A DNA stretch of 19,827 nt, taken from positions 1-19,827 of the forward strand of contig JBBRNY010000044.1 in assembly GCA_038229915.1 (NCBI GenBank), read 5' to 3'. This DNA comes from JAFDZW01 sp038229915. GTDB lineage: Bacteria > Bacteroidota > Ignavibacteria > Palsa-1295. How positions within the stretch are numbered: position 1 is the first letter of the stretch; each line of letters begins with the position of its first letter. Below are positions 1 through 7,576 of this stretch, piece by piece. A program made the position numbers and the translations under genes. The notes beneath the pieces were generated by a model. That model was given only the letters and a program-made list of their open reading frames with translations, searched no databases and was not told the DNA's origin.

Positions 1-180
1 ATCAGAAGTGATGGCAATGACATTTATCCAATCTTGTGCTTTGAGCACAAAGAACTCGCCTTCACGATCAGTGCCTTCTTCGCTACGAGTGACTTCATCG
101 AGATCAAAAATCTTGGTATGAACAAGCTGGCGTTCGCTTGTTGTCTTCCAATGAGGGAGTGATGAGTGATCTTTACTCAT
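1..180 (-). CDS. NUDIX hydrolase, ADP-ribose pyrophosphatase-like (N-terminal part, cut by window start)
   Basis: This is the first 60 codons of a minus-strand gene starting with ATG at 180; the remainder lies left of the window. The translation contains PHWKTTSERQLVHTKIFDLD, then a stretch ending EGEFFVLKAQDWINVIAITS. That matches the N-terminal strand and domain-swap region of ADP-ribose pyrophosphatase-type NUDIX proteins, where a W-K-x-x-S pattern is followed by an FFVL strand and an N-V-I-A-I strand. These enzymes hydrolyse nucleoside diphosphates linked to another moiety, usually in the cytoplasm. The diagnostic NUDIX box (GX5EX7REUXEEXGU) would lie outside the window and is not seen, so the substrate cannot be judged. 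The gene starts 18 nt after the CopD-like gene stops, on the same strand, and may share its transcript. Confidence 0.72.
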   Translation of the reverse strand, partial: MSKDHSSLPHWKTTSERQLVHTKIFDLDEVTRSEEGTDREGEFFVLKAQDWINVIAITSD

Positions 181-198
181 TTAATTGATCTGCATTAG

Positions 199-696
199 CT
201 AAACGACCAGCAGGATAATAATTGCCATCCATACTTCTATCTGCTCGACAATTCTGATCCGCCACAATACAATATCACGCGGCGAAAGATCCTCGGTGCC
301 TATTTTTTCGGCGCGAGCACTATGGAGCTCTTTATAACTTGAACGCAACATAAATGTTGCTCCGGCCAAGATCAGAAATCCTAAAATTTTAATGTGAACA
401 AGGATCAACCACAAGGAAGAGAAGTTGAAAAACAAAAAACGGGTTGACCACATCACCAGAATAATACCCGTAACAGCTGTCGTGATAGCCAGCATCCAAG
501 AAAACCCGAGGAAGCGTTCTTTGAGTTGTTGCTGGAGTGTATATTGCTCGGCACCATAAAATTCGAATATCGGACGCGCAACTCCTGTCAAGAACAAAAT
601 GCCGCCAAGCCACCCGACAGCACTAAACAAGTGCATATAGAGCGATGCCCAATAGACATACGTGATTCCTTCGATCGAAAGTAAATGAAGCATCAT
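199..696 (-). CDS. Small CopD-like four-helix integral membrane protein
   Basis: A 165-residue, strongly hydrophobic protein with about four transmembrane segments (roughly residues 12-40, 65-90, 93-118 and 143-165). The first helix contains H22 followed by the pattern SAVGWLGGILF (residues 25-35). A second conserved-looking histidine, H101, sits in LVHIK. A His plus W-x-G-G helix together with an H-x-K helix is typical of the CopD/copper-resistance-D-like family, some members of which bind haem or copper in the inner membrane. The metal assignment here is inference only. Two adjacent ATG codons (696 and 693) are possible starts. It lies 4 nt downstream of the preceding gene and 18 nt before the NUDIX gene, so the three are probably co-transcribed. 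Confidence 0.6.
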   Translation of the reverse strand: MMLHLLSIEGITYVYWASLYMHLFSAVGWLGGILFLTGVARPIFEFYGAEQYTLQQQLKERFLGFSWMLAITTAVTGIILVMWSTRFLFFNFSSLWLILVHIKILGFLILAGATFMLRSSYKELHSARAEKIGTEDLSPRDIVLWRIRIVEQIEVWMAIIILLVV

Positions 697-700
697 ACTG

Positions 701-1273
701 CTATTGCTGAGGTGTTTTTACAGGCACGGCGATCCATTGACGAGTCTGAAGATCAAGTTTTGCCCATGCTTGTTGCGAGCGGTCATAGAGTTCGAGTCTG
801 CCGTCGTTATTGAGATCAGCAATATTACTATTGATCAGCTGAATAACATGAAGCGAATCATCAGGCGTCAGGTAAACCATCTCGCCCCATCCGGTCGGCA
901 AGCCGTGTTCGGTATTTGGGATCAAGATGACTTGAACCGATGTATCGGTTGCAAGTCGCACTGGTCGAAATTCAGAAAAATAACGCCCCGTTGCTTCGGT
1001 ATGCAATGTATCGGTTGAGCCATCAAGCCACAACGAACAATAGGTCTTTCCATTCTTCACTTCAGCAAACACTCGTCTGATGGTATCAACACTGGAGTTG
1101 CTTTGCTGATGAATATAGAGAGTACGTTTTACACCCGAGTGGGTAATGATGGGTATGCTTCGCAGAACATCCAGTCTCGAATCGAAGCGCCAAATAAACT
1201 CATACCCGAGAAGCCACACCGCCAAGATGATCGGGACGATAATATACAGGATGTTTTTTATGCGAGTGTTCAA
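701..1273 (-). CDS. Hypothetical membrane-anchored protein with an EF-hand-like loop, TTG start
   Basis: A 190-residue protein that I do not recognise. Residues 6-27 form one transmembrane or signal-anchor helix (ILYIIVPIILAVWLLGY). The remainder is a hydrophilic, beta-rich domain that would sit in the periplasm. Near the C-terminus D153-L-N155-N-D157-G-R-L-E161 fits a DxNxDGxxE calcium loop as in EF-hand, dockerin or FG-GAP repeats, so calcium binding is possible but unproven. The only plausible start is TTG at 1273: an in-frame TGA lies 27 nt upstream and no ATG occurs before the middle of the protein. The frame is open throughout, with no sign of disruption. The gene follows the RNase G gene and its hairpin and overlaps nothing. 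Confidence 0.55.
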   Translation of the reverse strand: MNTRIKNILYIIVPIILAVWLLGYEFIWRFDSRLDVLRSIPIITHSGVKRTLYIHQQSNSSVDTIRRVFAEVKNGKTYCSLWLDGSTDTLHTEATGRYFSEFRPVRLATDTSVQVILIPNTEHGLPTGWGEMVYLTPDDSLHVIQLINSNIADLNNDGRLELYDRSQQAWAKLDLQTRQWIAVPVKTPQQ

Positions 1274-1289
1274 GGCAGGTTGAAAAATG

Positions 1290-1319
1290 TGATGGGATCA
1301 TCGTGTGATGATCCCATCA
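1290..1319 (-). terminator. Hairpin terminator of the RNase G gene
   Basis: A perfect 13-bp inverted repeat (arms 1290-1302 and 1307-1319) with a 4-nt loop, lying 18 nt past the RNase G stop. On the minus strand the stem is followed after two bases by a run of five T, as in a Rho-independent terminator. The next gene starts 17 nt further on at TTG 1273, so the hairpin could instead attenuate transcription into that gene. Confidence 0.65.
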
Positions 1320-1337
1320 AATAAAAAAGAGATACTG

Positions 1338-3299
1338 TTATTCCGGACGGTTTGCCGGGCGCGGACGTCGTTGTTGTGGGCGGCGTTGATTGCCGCCGCT
1401 ATTGGATGCGCCTTCACGAGCCTCTCGATTCGGGTTGCGGTTTTCACCACCACCACCGCGATTATTTGGGTTGCCACCACGGTTGTTACCGCCGCGATTG
1501 TTGCCACCACCACCGTTATTATTATTACTGTTACCACGACGTTGCTGTTGTTGCAAACGGCGTTGCCCACCATCTTCTTCGCGGTGCTTTGGTTGTAGTT
1601 TCATTGCAGGGTCCTCTTCTGCAATAGGATCAGGACGTGGTCCGATGTATTGATTGGTGATCTCCTTATTATCAGAAGCACGGGACATTCTAAATTCATC
1701 AGCTCGCATTTCATCGTCGATACGAACTTTGAATTTCGTTTTGAACTTCCAACTCATCTTTCGAGCCAACGAGAAAAACCCGTTCGTCAACTCCTGATTT
1801 AAAATAGGATGCACTCGCATAATAAGTGGCTCTTTGCGTTCGGCCTCGGTCGAATAACGGTCAAGCCAGCGCTCGATCTGATGAAGAACGGTCTTTTGCG
1901 AGACGAGCATACCCGAACCGTTGCAAGCACTACACTGATCGGATAGTGTATCACCGATCGCTTGGCGCACACGCTGACGAGTGATCTGCATAATACCAAA
2001 ATCTGTCAATGGTAATATGCTTGACTTCGCACGGTCACGGCGAAGCTCTTTTTTCATCTCATCATAAACTTTCTTTTTGTTGCGCTCATCGATCATATCG
2101 ATAGAATCGACAACAATAATACCGCCGATATCACGCAATCTCAATTGTCGTGCGGTTTCGCGTGCGGCTTCAAGATTGGTCTTCAGCGAATTGAGCTCTT
2201 GCTCGCGACGTGCCGCATACCGACCGGAGTTGACGTCGATCACGACCATCGCCTCAGTCTTTTCAAGGAATAGATACCCACCCGATGGTAGTGGTACCTT
2301 TTTGCTCATCGTTTGCTCGATCTCTTGCTCGACACCGCGCTTTTCGAGAAGTGGTGTTTGATCTTTATAGAACTCGACGACGCCGGCAAGATTTGGTGCT
2401 GACCATTGGATGTAGTCGAGCACTTCATTATACATTTTTTTATCATCGACGACGATCTTGGTGATGTCATTCGAGAATAGATCGCGAAGCACCGTGGTTG
2501 TGATATTCGACTCCTGATACAAGACCATCGGAGGCTGCTTGTCTTTGATCTTTTTCTGAATGTCGCGCCACTGGTTCAGCAGCATCTCAAGATCTTCGCG
2601 AAGCAACGCGTCTTCTTTGTTTTCGGCAACAGTACGGATAATTACGCCCATTTCACGCGGCTTGAGTGAGCGGATAATGCGGCGAAGACGACGGCGCTCG
2701 TGAACGGAATACACTTTTTTACTAATACCAATACCCGGCTCGAACGGTACGAGTACCAAGAAGCGACCCGGAAGGGAAATGCGGCTCGTGACGCGAACGC
2801 CCTTGTTGGCGAATGCCTCGCGAGTCACTTGTACGATGATATTTTGACCCGGCTCCATATCAACGTTCTGCACTTCCATCGTTGAAAATGGTTTGCGCGG
2901 TGCACGTGGGACGTGCGGTGCTGGGGATGCAGAGCGTGGTTTGAGTTGGAGATCAGGAAGCTCGTTTGAGTCTTCTTCATAATCTTCGTCTTCAGATTCA
3001 TCGTCGTCGTCGCGCATATCCACACCTTCGCTCGACATCAGAGACATCGAACCATCGTAGGAATTGCCGACATCGGAAAAATGAAGGAAAGCGTCTTGCT
3101 GTAAACCCAGATCAATAAAAGCGGCATTCATTCCCGGAATGACTTTCGCCACTTTGCCCATCCAGATCTCGCCGACGTGGCGAACGGTTTCGGGGTTTTC
3201 TACGAAGAGCTCGACTAAACGACCTTGCTCGGTAATGGCGATCCGGACTTCGTTTTCGCCGCGAGCGTTAATAATTATTTCTTTGCGAAATGGAAACAT
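1338..3299 (-). CDS. rng: Ribonuclease G/E family endoribonuclease with acidic insert and RGG/Asn-rich tail
   Basis: A 653-residue single-strand-specific endoribonuclease for rRNA maturation and mRNA decay. Residues 1-90 and about 140-185 form the S1 RNA-binding domain (VGEIWMGKVAKVIPGMNAAF and KGVRVTSRISLPGRF). They are separated by an inserted, very acidic linker (residues 93-115, DDDDESEDEDYEED) followed by a Pro/Arg-rich stretch. The catalytic core has the Mg-binding aspartates D355 (VVIDVNSGR) and D398 (IIVVDSIDM), 43 residues apart as in E. coli RNase E D303 and D346. The Zn-link cysteines are C456 and C459 (CSACNGSG), also at the E. coli spacing. From about residue 560 a disordered tail rich in Asn, Gly and Arg replaces the normal C-terminus, with several RGG triplets. 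E. coli RNase G is about 490 residues, so this is a long form. The ATG at 3299 fits the family N-terminus. No Shine-Dalgarno is seen. Confidence 0.95.
   Translation of the reverse strand: MFPFRKEIIINARGENEVRIAITEQGRLVELFVENPETVRHVGEIWMGKVAKVIPGMNAAFIDLGLQQDAFLHFSDVGNSYDGSMSLMSSEGVDMRDDDDESEDEDYEEDSNELPDLQLKPRSASPAPHVPRAPRKPFSTMEVQNVDMEPGQNIIVQVTREAFANKGVRVTSRISLPGRFLVLVPFEPGIGISKKVYSVHERRRLRRIIRSLKPREMGVIIRTVAENKEDALLREDLEMLLNQWRDIQKKIKDKQPPMVLYQESNITTTVLRDLFSNDITKIVVDDKKMYNEVLDYIQWSAPNLAGVVEFYKDQTPLLEKRGVEQEIEQTMSKKVPLPSGGYLFLEKTEAMVVIDVNSGRYAARREQELNSLKTNLEAARETARQLRLRDIGGIIVVDSIDMIDERNKKKVYDEMKKELRRDRAKSSILPLTDFGIMQITRQRVRQAIGDTLSDQCSACNGSGMLVSQKTVLHQIERWLDRYSTEAERKEPLIMRVHPILNQELTNGFFSLARKMSWKFKTKFKVRIDDEMRADEFRMSRASDNKEITNQYIGPRPDPIAEEDPAMKLQPKHREEDGGQRRLQQQQRRGNSNNNNGGGGNNRGGNNRGGNPNNRGGGGENRNPNREAREGASNSGGNQRRPQQRRPRPANRPE
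1425..1547 (-). repeat. Trinucleotide-like low-complexity DNA encoding the Asn/Gly/Arg tail of RNase G
   Basis: Codons about 585-625 of the RNase G gene form an imperfect tract of AAC/AAT, GGT/GGC and CGT/CGC triplets encoding NNNN-GGGG-NNRGG-NNRGG-type repeats. On the plus strand it reads as CCACCACCACC and TTATTATTATT runs. Such tracts can change length by slippage. The frame stays open to the stop codon. Confidence 0.7.
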
Positions 3300-4094
3300 A
3301 GCAGTATAAATGTTGGCTCGTCGGATGTAACTACGCTATCAGTTATCATCGCGAGATACCAATTCTCGTTTGAACGATCCTGCGGATTCAGTTTGCTTTT
3401 AAAACGAGGCTATCAGGTGCGAATGAGATGGTCTGCTAGTATGCGTCGCGAAGAGGCTCTTCGGTAGGCAGTATCGGCAAGATCGGATGTCCTGAGGAGA
3501 GTGTGAATCTCGTGATCGGTCGTACAGCACGGCAGGCTCCGCGAGCTGGGCGCAAGAGCGACCGGCGCGAAGAATACGCGGAAAGTGGTTCTGATAAATG
3601 ATGCATTGCCTGTTCCGGCGAAGCCGAGAATAACAGCAAAGATCATAACGGGCAAAAGCACGTGCACGATGGCGAAAAAAAACAGGACGTGAAATCATTC
3701 GTTGCGAAACCTCACGAGCCACCTTGGCCCGCCGGCTTCATTCCTGAGCGATGGTATTGACACAAAGCGCACTATCGGTGAAAAGAACTCTGAACTCTAA
3801 CACAACTTTTTCACACGGTCGGCGCTTGCGATATTACCCTCGCATCGCTTGCTTACTCGGTCTGCCGATCTAAAGACCGACCGACCCTATATCACTGAAG
3901 CAACAGGTGTAATTTATAAAATTTCAATTAGTTATAAGCATATTACGGTGTGCCCCATCCTCACGAGACTATGATCACCTTACACTTATAGCTCATAAAA
4001 GAACAACCAATATTACAGAATAATCCACTCTCTTTTGGGAGGGTAAAACGGCACCCAAACATTAAGGTGGGTTAAGAATTCGCCTACATTGCTC
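3300..4094. other. Long intergenic region with no convincing intact gene
   Basis: About 800 nt between the RNase G start and the REP-like pair. The part near 3420-3740 is visibly richer in G and C and contains several short hairpins: the 15-nt palindrome CGAAGAGGCTCTTCG at 3449-3463, and on the plus strand GGGCGC-AAGA-GCGACC, CGCG-AAGAATA-CGCG and CGGC-GAA-GCCG. The part near 3760-4090 is richer in A and T. I looked for the conserved cores of RNase P RNA, tmRNA, SRP RNA and tRNA on both strands and found none. No TAnnTTTG box was found, so the RNase G promoter is not located. Confidence 0.5.
3413..3698 (-). pseudogene. Possible decayed small membrane-protein gene (frameshift in an 8-nt homopolymer)
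   Basis: Starting at ATG 3698 the frame reads MISRPVFF and then hits a run of eight T on the minus strand (3675-3682). With one T fewer it would continue as AIVHVLLPVMIFAVILGFAG, a plausible transmembrane helix with a GFAG turn, then TGNASFIRTTFRVFF. This vaguely resembles the short two-helix DUF1328-type membrane proteins, which carry an AxLGFxG motif, but the second helix is poor and the C-terminal 45 residues look like non-coding sequence. Without the correction, the hydrophobic frame is closed by a TGA just upstream and could start only at GTG 3667 or CTG. It may be a relic gene, a sequencing error, or chance. Confidence 0.2.
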
Positions 4095-4173
4095 GTAGGG
4101 GCAAGCCGCTGGCTTGCCCGAAACTCGTTTTACGTAAATCTTCAGAGACGTCATGCCAGCGGCATGCCCCTAC
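4095..4173. repeat. Inverted pair of REP-like palindromes (BIME-like)
   Basis: Two related palindromes face each other. The left unit (4095-4119) starts GTAGGGGCAAGCC and contains the 9-bp stem GGGCAAGCC-GCT-GGCTTGCCC. The right unit (4152-4173), read on the minus strand, starts GTAGGGGCATGCC and contains GCATGCC...GGCATG. The outer GTAGGGG/CCCCTAC arms can pair across the whole 79 nt. A palindromic core with a fixed GTAGGGG flank, in inverted pairs between genes, is how REP/BIME elements are organised. The genome-wide copy number cannot be seen from here. Confidence 0.6.
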
Positions 4174-4232
4174 GGGATATTCTTCCATCAATTTCACCGT
4201 ATTCACTTCATCAAATCCGGACGAGATTCTTG

Positions 4233-4268
4233 CTAAAAAATAAGCCGGCTGTATTGCTACAGCCGGCT
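4233..4268 (-). terminator. Rho-independent terminator of the efflux operon
   Basis: A perfect 11-bp stem (AGCCGGCTGTA 4243-4253 and its complement 4258-4268) with a 4-nt loop. On the minus strand it is followed at once by TATTTTTTAG, a good T tract. It lies about 120 nt past the stop of the RND transporter gene and ends that transcript. The 118 nt between stop and hairpin hold an imperfect CATCATCATCC repeat and no gene. Confidence 0.85.
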
Positions 4269-4386
4269 CGGGAGTTGCCCGCACATATCGTTTTCACCTT
4301 ATCCATCATCATCATCCATCATCACTTCGATATGCACGAGCAAGATTTATTATTACTACGCAAAGAATATCACGAACGGATTTCTC

Positions 4387-7300
4387 TTAAAGCGTATTAA
4401 CGTAACCAGGACGCGGTTTTTTGATCTTCGAGAAGATATTAATGCGTCTGAAAAATCTCGGGAAGCGTTCGCGCCATGATTCGATATACGTGTACATCAC
4501 CGGCACCAGCACAAGCGTCAATACCATCGAGCTGGACAAGCCGCCAATAATAGCCAGCGCCATACCCTGACGGAACTCCGAGCCTTCGCCAACACCTGCC
4601 GCAAGCGGCAACATACCCAAGATCATCGTAACGGTCGTCATAATGATCGGACGCAGACGAGTCGGACCCGCTTCCATCAGCGATTCTTTTATACCGTGTC
4701 CCAATGCTCGCCGGGCATTCGTTCGATCAACAATAAGAATAGCGTTTTTCGTTACCAACCCCATTAACATGATCATTCCAACAAATGTAAACAGCGATAG
4801 CGTTTTTCCAGTCAGCCATAACATCACCAGTGCACCGATCAGTGCGACCGGCAATGAGAACATGATCGTAAATGGATGGACATAACTTTCGAACAGGGCG
4901 ACCATGACCATATACACGAACAAGATAGCAAGACCAAACGCGATCAACATATCACTATTTGAATTGCGCTGGTTTTCGGCATCACCTGCAAAGTATGGTA
5001 CACTTAAACCATTCGGGCGAGGGATCGTAGCGATGATCTTTTCAATGTCTTTTACAACATCTCCAAGTGCTCGGCCGCTGAGGTTACCATAAATAATAAC
5101 CTGTCGTTCGCGATTTTTTCTGCCGATCTGCGAAGGTCCTTTGCCGTAATACAGTGTCGCGACATCGGAGACTTTCACTTGCTGACCAAAATGATTTTGC
5201 AGAGTCACCTGTGCAACATCTTTTGCATTCGAGCGATTGACCTTGTCAAGTATGACATTGATATCATACTCGGTCTCGCCTTCTTTATACTTTGAATCGG
5301 TATTACCGGCAAGCGCGGTTCTGATGGCAAGAGCTGCCTCGCCAAGTGACATACCATTGGCCGAAAGACGATCACGATCAAACACGATCTTTACTTCCGG
5401 CTGTCCTTCTTCGTACGAACTCTTGAGATCTTTCAGCCCCGGTACATTCTTGATCTTATCGATCAATACATCGGAGTATGCCGAAAGTTTATCAAGATCG
5501 TCACCCCCAGTTTCGATCTGGATCGGTGCGGCATTCGCAGTTCCGAAGATACCGATGGGTTGGGTGCGAACGAGCAATCCGGGTACTTTCGCCGCAAGAT
5601 CGGTCACGTATTTCATCTCGTCGAGAGTCTTCCGAATGCGCTTTTCCGGCTTCACCATTCGAATAGAGATCTGTCCGACACTTGGGCGCTCTGTTGCACC
5701 CCAAGCATTTTCCTGTTTGCCAACTAACGTTTGGTAGCGTTCGATATTTTTATCTTGCGCTAACAATTTTTCATACACTTGGACGAGCGAATCGGTTGTC
5801 TCTACATTTGTCCCATCAGGGAAGTCAAAGTTTGCAGCAAACTCACCACGGTCAGGCTGAGTAATAAATTCTCCGCCGATCTGCCCGGTGATCACCAAAC
5901 TACAGCTCCCGAGGAAGAGCAAGAACGAAGTAGTCAGGATCACCCAACGATGCTCAAGCGACCAACTGAGAATGTTGGTATATTTTACCGTTACCCAATC
6001 TTGGAATGCTTCGAATTTATCGCTGATCCAACGTAGGGGTTTAATTTTGATCTCTTCATGTGCCTTACCAAATTTAGCCGCAAGCATCGGTGTGAGTGTA
6101 AAGCTCACCAAGAGCGAGATCAACGTTGAAACAACAACGGTCATACCAAACTCACGCAAGATCTTTCCTGCCAAGCCACTGACCAACGAAATAGGCAAGA
6201 ACACCACCACGTCAACAAGTGTAATAGCGATAGCCGCAAAGCCGATCTCATTACGACCATTGATCGCCGCATCGACAGGGGACTGGCCTTCAACAAGTTT
6301 TCGGTGAATGTTTTCCAACACTACGATCGAGTCATCGACAAGTACACCGATCACCAACGACAATGCCATCATCGACATCATATTTAATGTGAACCCAAAG
6401 AGCCACATAAAAATAAATGTGGTGACAAGCGAGGTAGGAATTGAAACCAAGACGATCAACGCATTTCTACCCGAACGTAAGAACAAGAACAAAACGCACG
6501 ATACCAAAAAGATCGCGATCAGCAGATCACGAAATACTTCACTGATCGAAGAGCGTGTAAACGTTGTTGCATCTTGGGCAATATCGAATTTGATGCCGTA
6601 CTGTTTATACTCAGTCGTGAGTTTTGCCATCTTTGCATATACACCATCCGCAGTTTTTGTCGAGTTCGCATCGGAGGTTTTGATGATGTTCACACCAACA
6701 GCATCAGTGCCGGAAAGACGTGTTGGCCGACGATCTTCATTAAAACCGTCTTCAACATTTGCAACATCACTAAGATACACCGTCGAGCCGTTTGCAAGTG
6801 TGGTGATCGGTAAGGTCTTCATTTCCTCGAGTGATTGGAATTTGCCTTTTACACGAACCACATACTGGTCGGTCGGTTGTTTGACCGAGCCGGTCGGGAA
6901 GTCGAGATTCTCACGAGTGAGAGCTGACTGTATTTGCAAGATCGATAGGTTGTACGAACGAAGTTTGTCGTTGTCAACATTGATCTTGATCTGACGTTCG
7001 CGCCCTCCAGAAATATCAACCTGTGCGACACCTTCGGTCGATTCGAGACGTGCCTTGAGTTTATCTTTTGCAAGTTGATACAATTCCGTCGGCGAAAGAA
7101 CGGTCGATGTCAGTGCAATTCGCAAGATCGGCGCCGCACTAATATCATTCTTTTGGATCTTCGGTACATCGGCATCCTTCGGTAATTTCGAGCGGATCTG
7201 ATCGACGCGACGCTGAACATCAGCGGCAGCTTGATCGGCATTTGCTGTGAGCAAATACTGTCCGAGCACAACCGAAAATCCTTCGTTCGAAAATGAACGC

Positions 7301-7539
7301 ACGTTGTCGAGATTGCTGGTCGCGGCAACGGCTTCTTCGATTGGCTTGGTTACAAGATCTTCGATCTCGGCAGGACCCGCGCCAGGGTAAACGGTAATGA
7401 CCGAAATAAATGGAAAATCCATTTTCGGTAGGAGATCGACACCCAACTTCGAATATCCGATCATTCCCAACACCGCAAGGGCGATAAAGAAGATCGTAAC
7501 TAAGGCGGGTCGTTTAATGGAAATCTCTGTAATAGTCAT
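4387..7539 (-). CDS. RND efflux transporter, inner-membrane pump (AcrB/HAE1 family)
   Basis: A 1050-residue proton-driven exporter, full length for the family. It starts with the canonical cytoplasmic/TM1 segment (MTITEISIKRPALVTIFFIA), then the first porter domain (about 40-330), TM2-6 (about 335-485), TM7 (about 530-552), the second porter domain (about 555-860) and TM8-12 (about 865-1025). The proton-relay residues are present: D402 and D403 in GVLVDDSIVVLENIHR (E. coli AcrB D407/D408), K931 in LMGLVTKNAILIVD (K940), and an Arg at 961 or 963 in GPTRLRP (R971). It works as a trimer with the adaptor and TolC-like channel encoded upstream and exports substrates from the periplasm and membrane. 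It is the last gene of the operon, 37 nt after the adaptor. The motifs support the hydrophobe/amphiphile rather than the heavy-metal subgroup, but the substrate cannot be predicted. ATG 7539 gives the standard N-terminus. Confidence 0.96.
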   Translation of the reverse strand: MTITEISIKRPALVTIFFIALAVLGMIGYSKLGVDLLPKMDFPFISVITVYPGAGPAEIEDLVTKPIEEAVAATSNLDNVRSFSNEGFSVVLGQYLLTANADQAAADVQRRVDQIRSKLPKDADVPKIQKNDISAAPILRIALTSTVLSPTELYQLAKDKLKARLESTEGVAQVDISGGRERQIKINVDNDKLRSYNLSILQIQSALTRENLDFPTGSVKQPTDQYVVRVKGKFQSLEEMKTLPITTLANGSTVYLSDVANVEDGFNEDRRPTRLSGTDAVGVNIIKTSDANSTKTADGVYAKMAKLTTEYKQYGIKFDIAQDATTFTRSSISEVFRDLLIAIFLVSCVLFLFLRSGRNALIVLVSIPTSLVTTFIFMWLFGFTLNMMSMMALSLVIGVLVDDSIVVLENIHRKLVEGQSPVDAAINGRNEIGFAAIAITLVDVVVFLPISLVSGLAGKILREFGMTVVVSTLISLLVSFTLTPMLAAKFGKAHEEIKIKPLRWISDKFEAFQDWVTVKYTNILSWSLEHRWVILTTSFLLFLGSCSLVITGQIGGEFITQPDRGEFAANFDFPDGTNVETTDSLVQVYEKLLAQDKNIERYQTLVGKQENAWGATERPSVGQISIRMVKPEKRIRKTLDEMKYVTDLAAKVPGLLVRTQPIGIFGTANAAPIQIETGGDDLDKLSAYSDVLIDKIKNVPGLKDLKSSYEEGQPEVKIVFDRDRLSANGMSLGEAALAIRTALAGNTDSKYKEGETEYDINVILDKVNRSNAKDVAQVTLQNHFGQQVKVSDVATLYYGKGPSQIGRKNRERQVIIYGNLSGRALGDVVKDIEKIIATIPRPNGLSVPYFAGDAENQRNSNSDMLIAFGLAILFVYMVMVALFESYVHPFTIMFSLPVALIGALVMLWLTGKTLSLFTFVGMIMLMGLVTKNAILIVDRTNARRALGHGIKESLMEAGPTRLRPIIMTTVTMILGMLPLAAGVGEGSEFRQGMALAIIGGLSSSMVLTLVLVPVMYTYIESWRERFPRFFRRINIFSKIKKPRPGYVNTL

Positions 7540-7576
7540 CGCTTTTTGAAAATTGGTGGTTCAAAAATATTTATAA

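Noticed and set aside
1305..1598. Plus-strand ORF of 97 residues, and others at 1352 and 1390, opposite the RNase G tail
   Set aside because: They are antisense readings of the Asn/Gly/Arg triplet tract and consist of low-complexity Ala/Val/Thr or His/Pro runs. The minus-strand frame belongs to a clear RNase G gene.
3420..3740. RNase P RNA, tmRNA, SRP RNA or tRNA in the GC-rich gap
   Set aside because: None of the conserved cores of these RNAs is present on either strand. A GGAAAGTGG string alone is not evidence for RNase P.
4089..4400. Plus-strand ORF of 103 residues across the REP pair and the efflux terminator
   Set aside because: It reads through two strong hairpins and into the pump gene in antisense, with no protein-like features.
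6308..6994. Plus-strand ORF of 228 residues inside the RND transporter gene
   Set aside because: It has no recognisable motif, and the opposite strand encodes conserved RND porter and membrane segments over the same bases.
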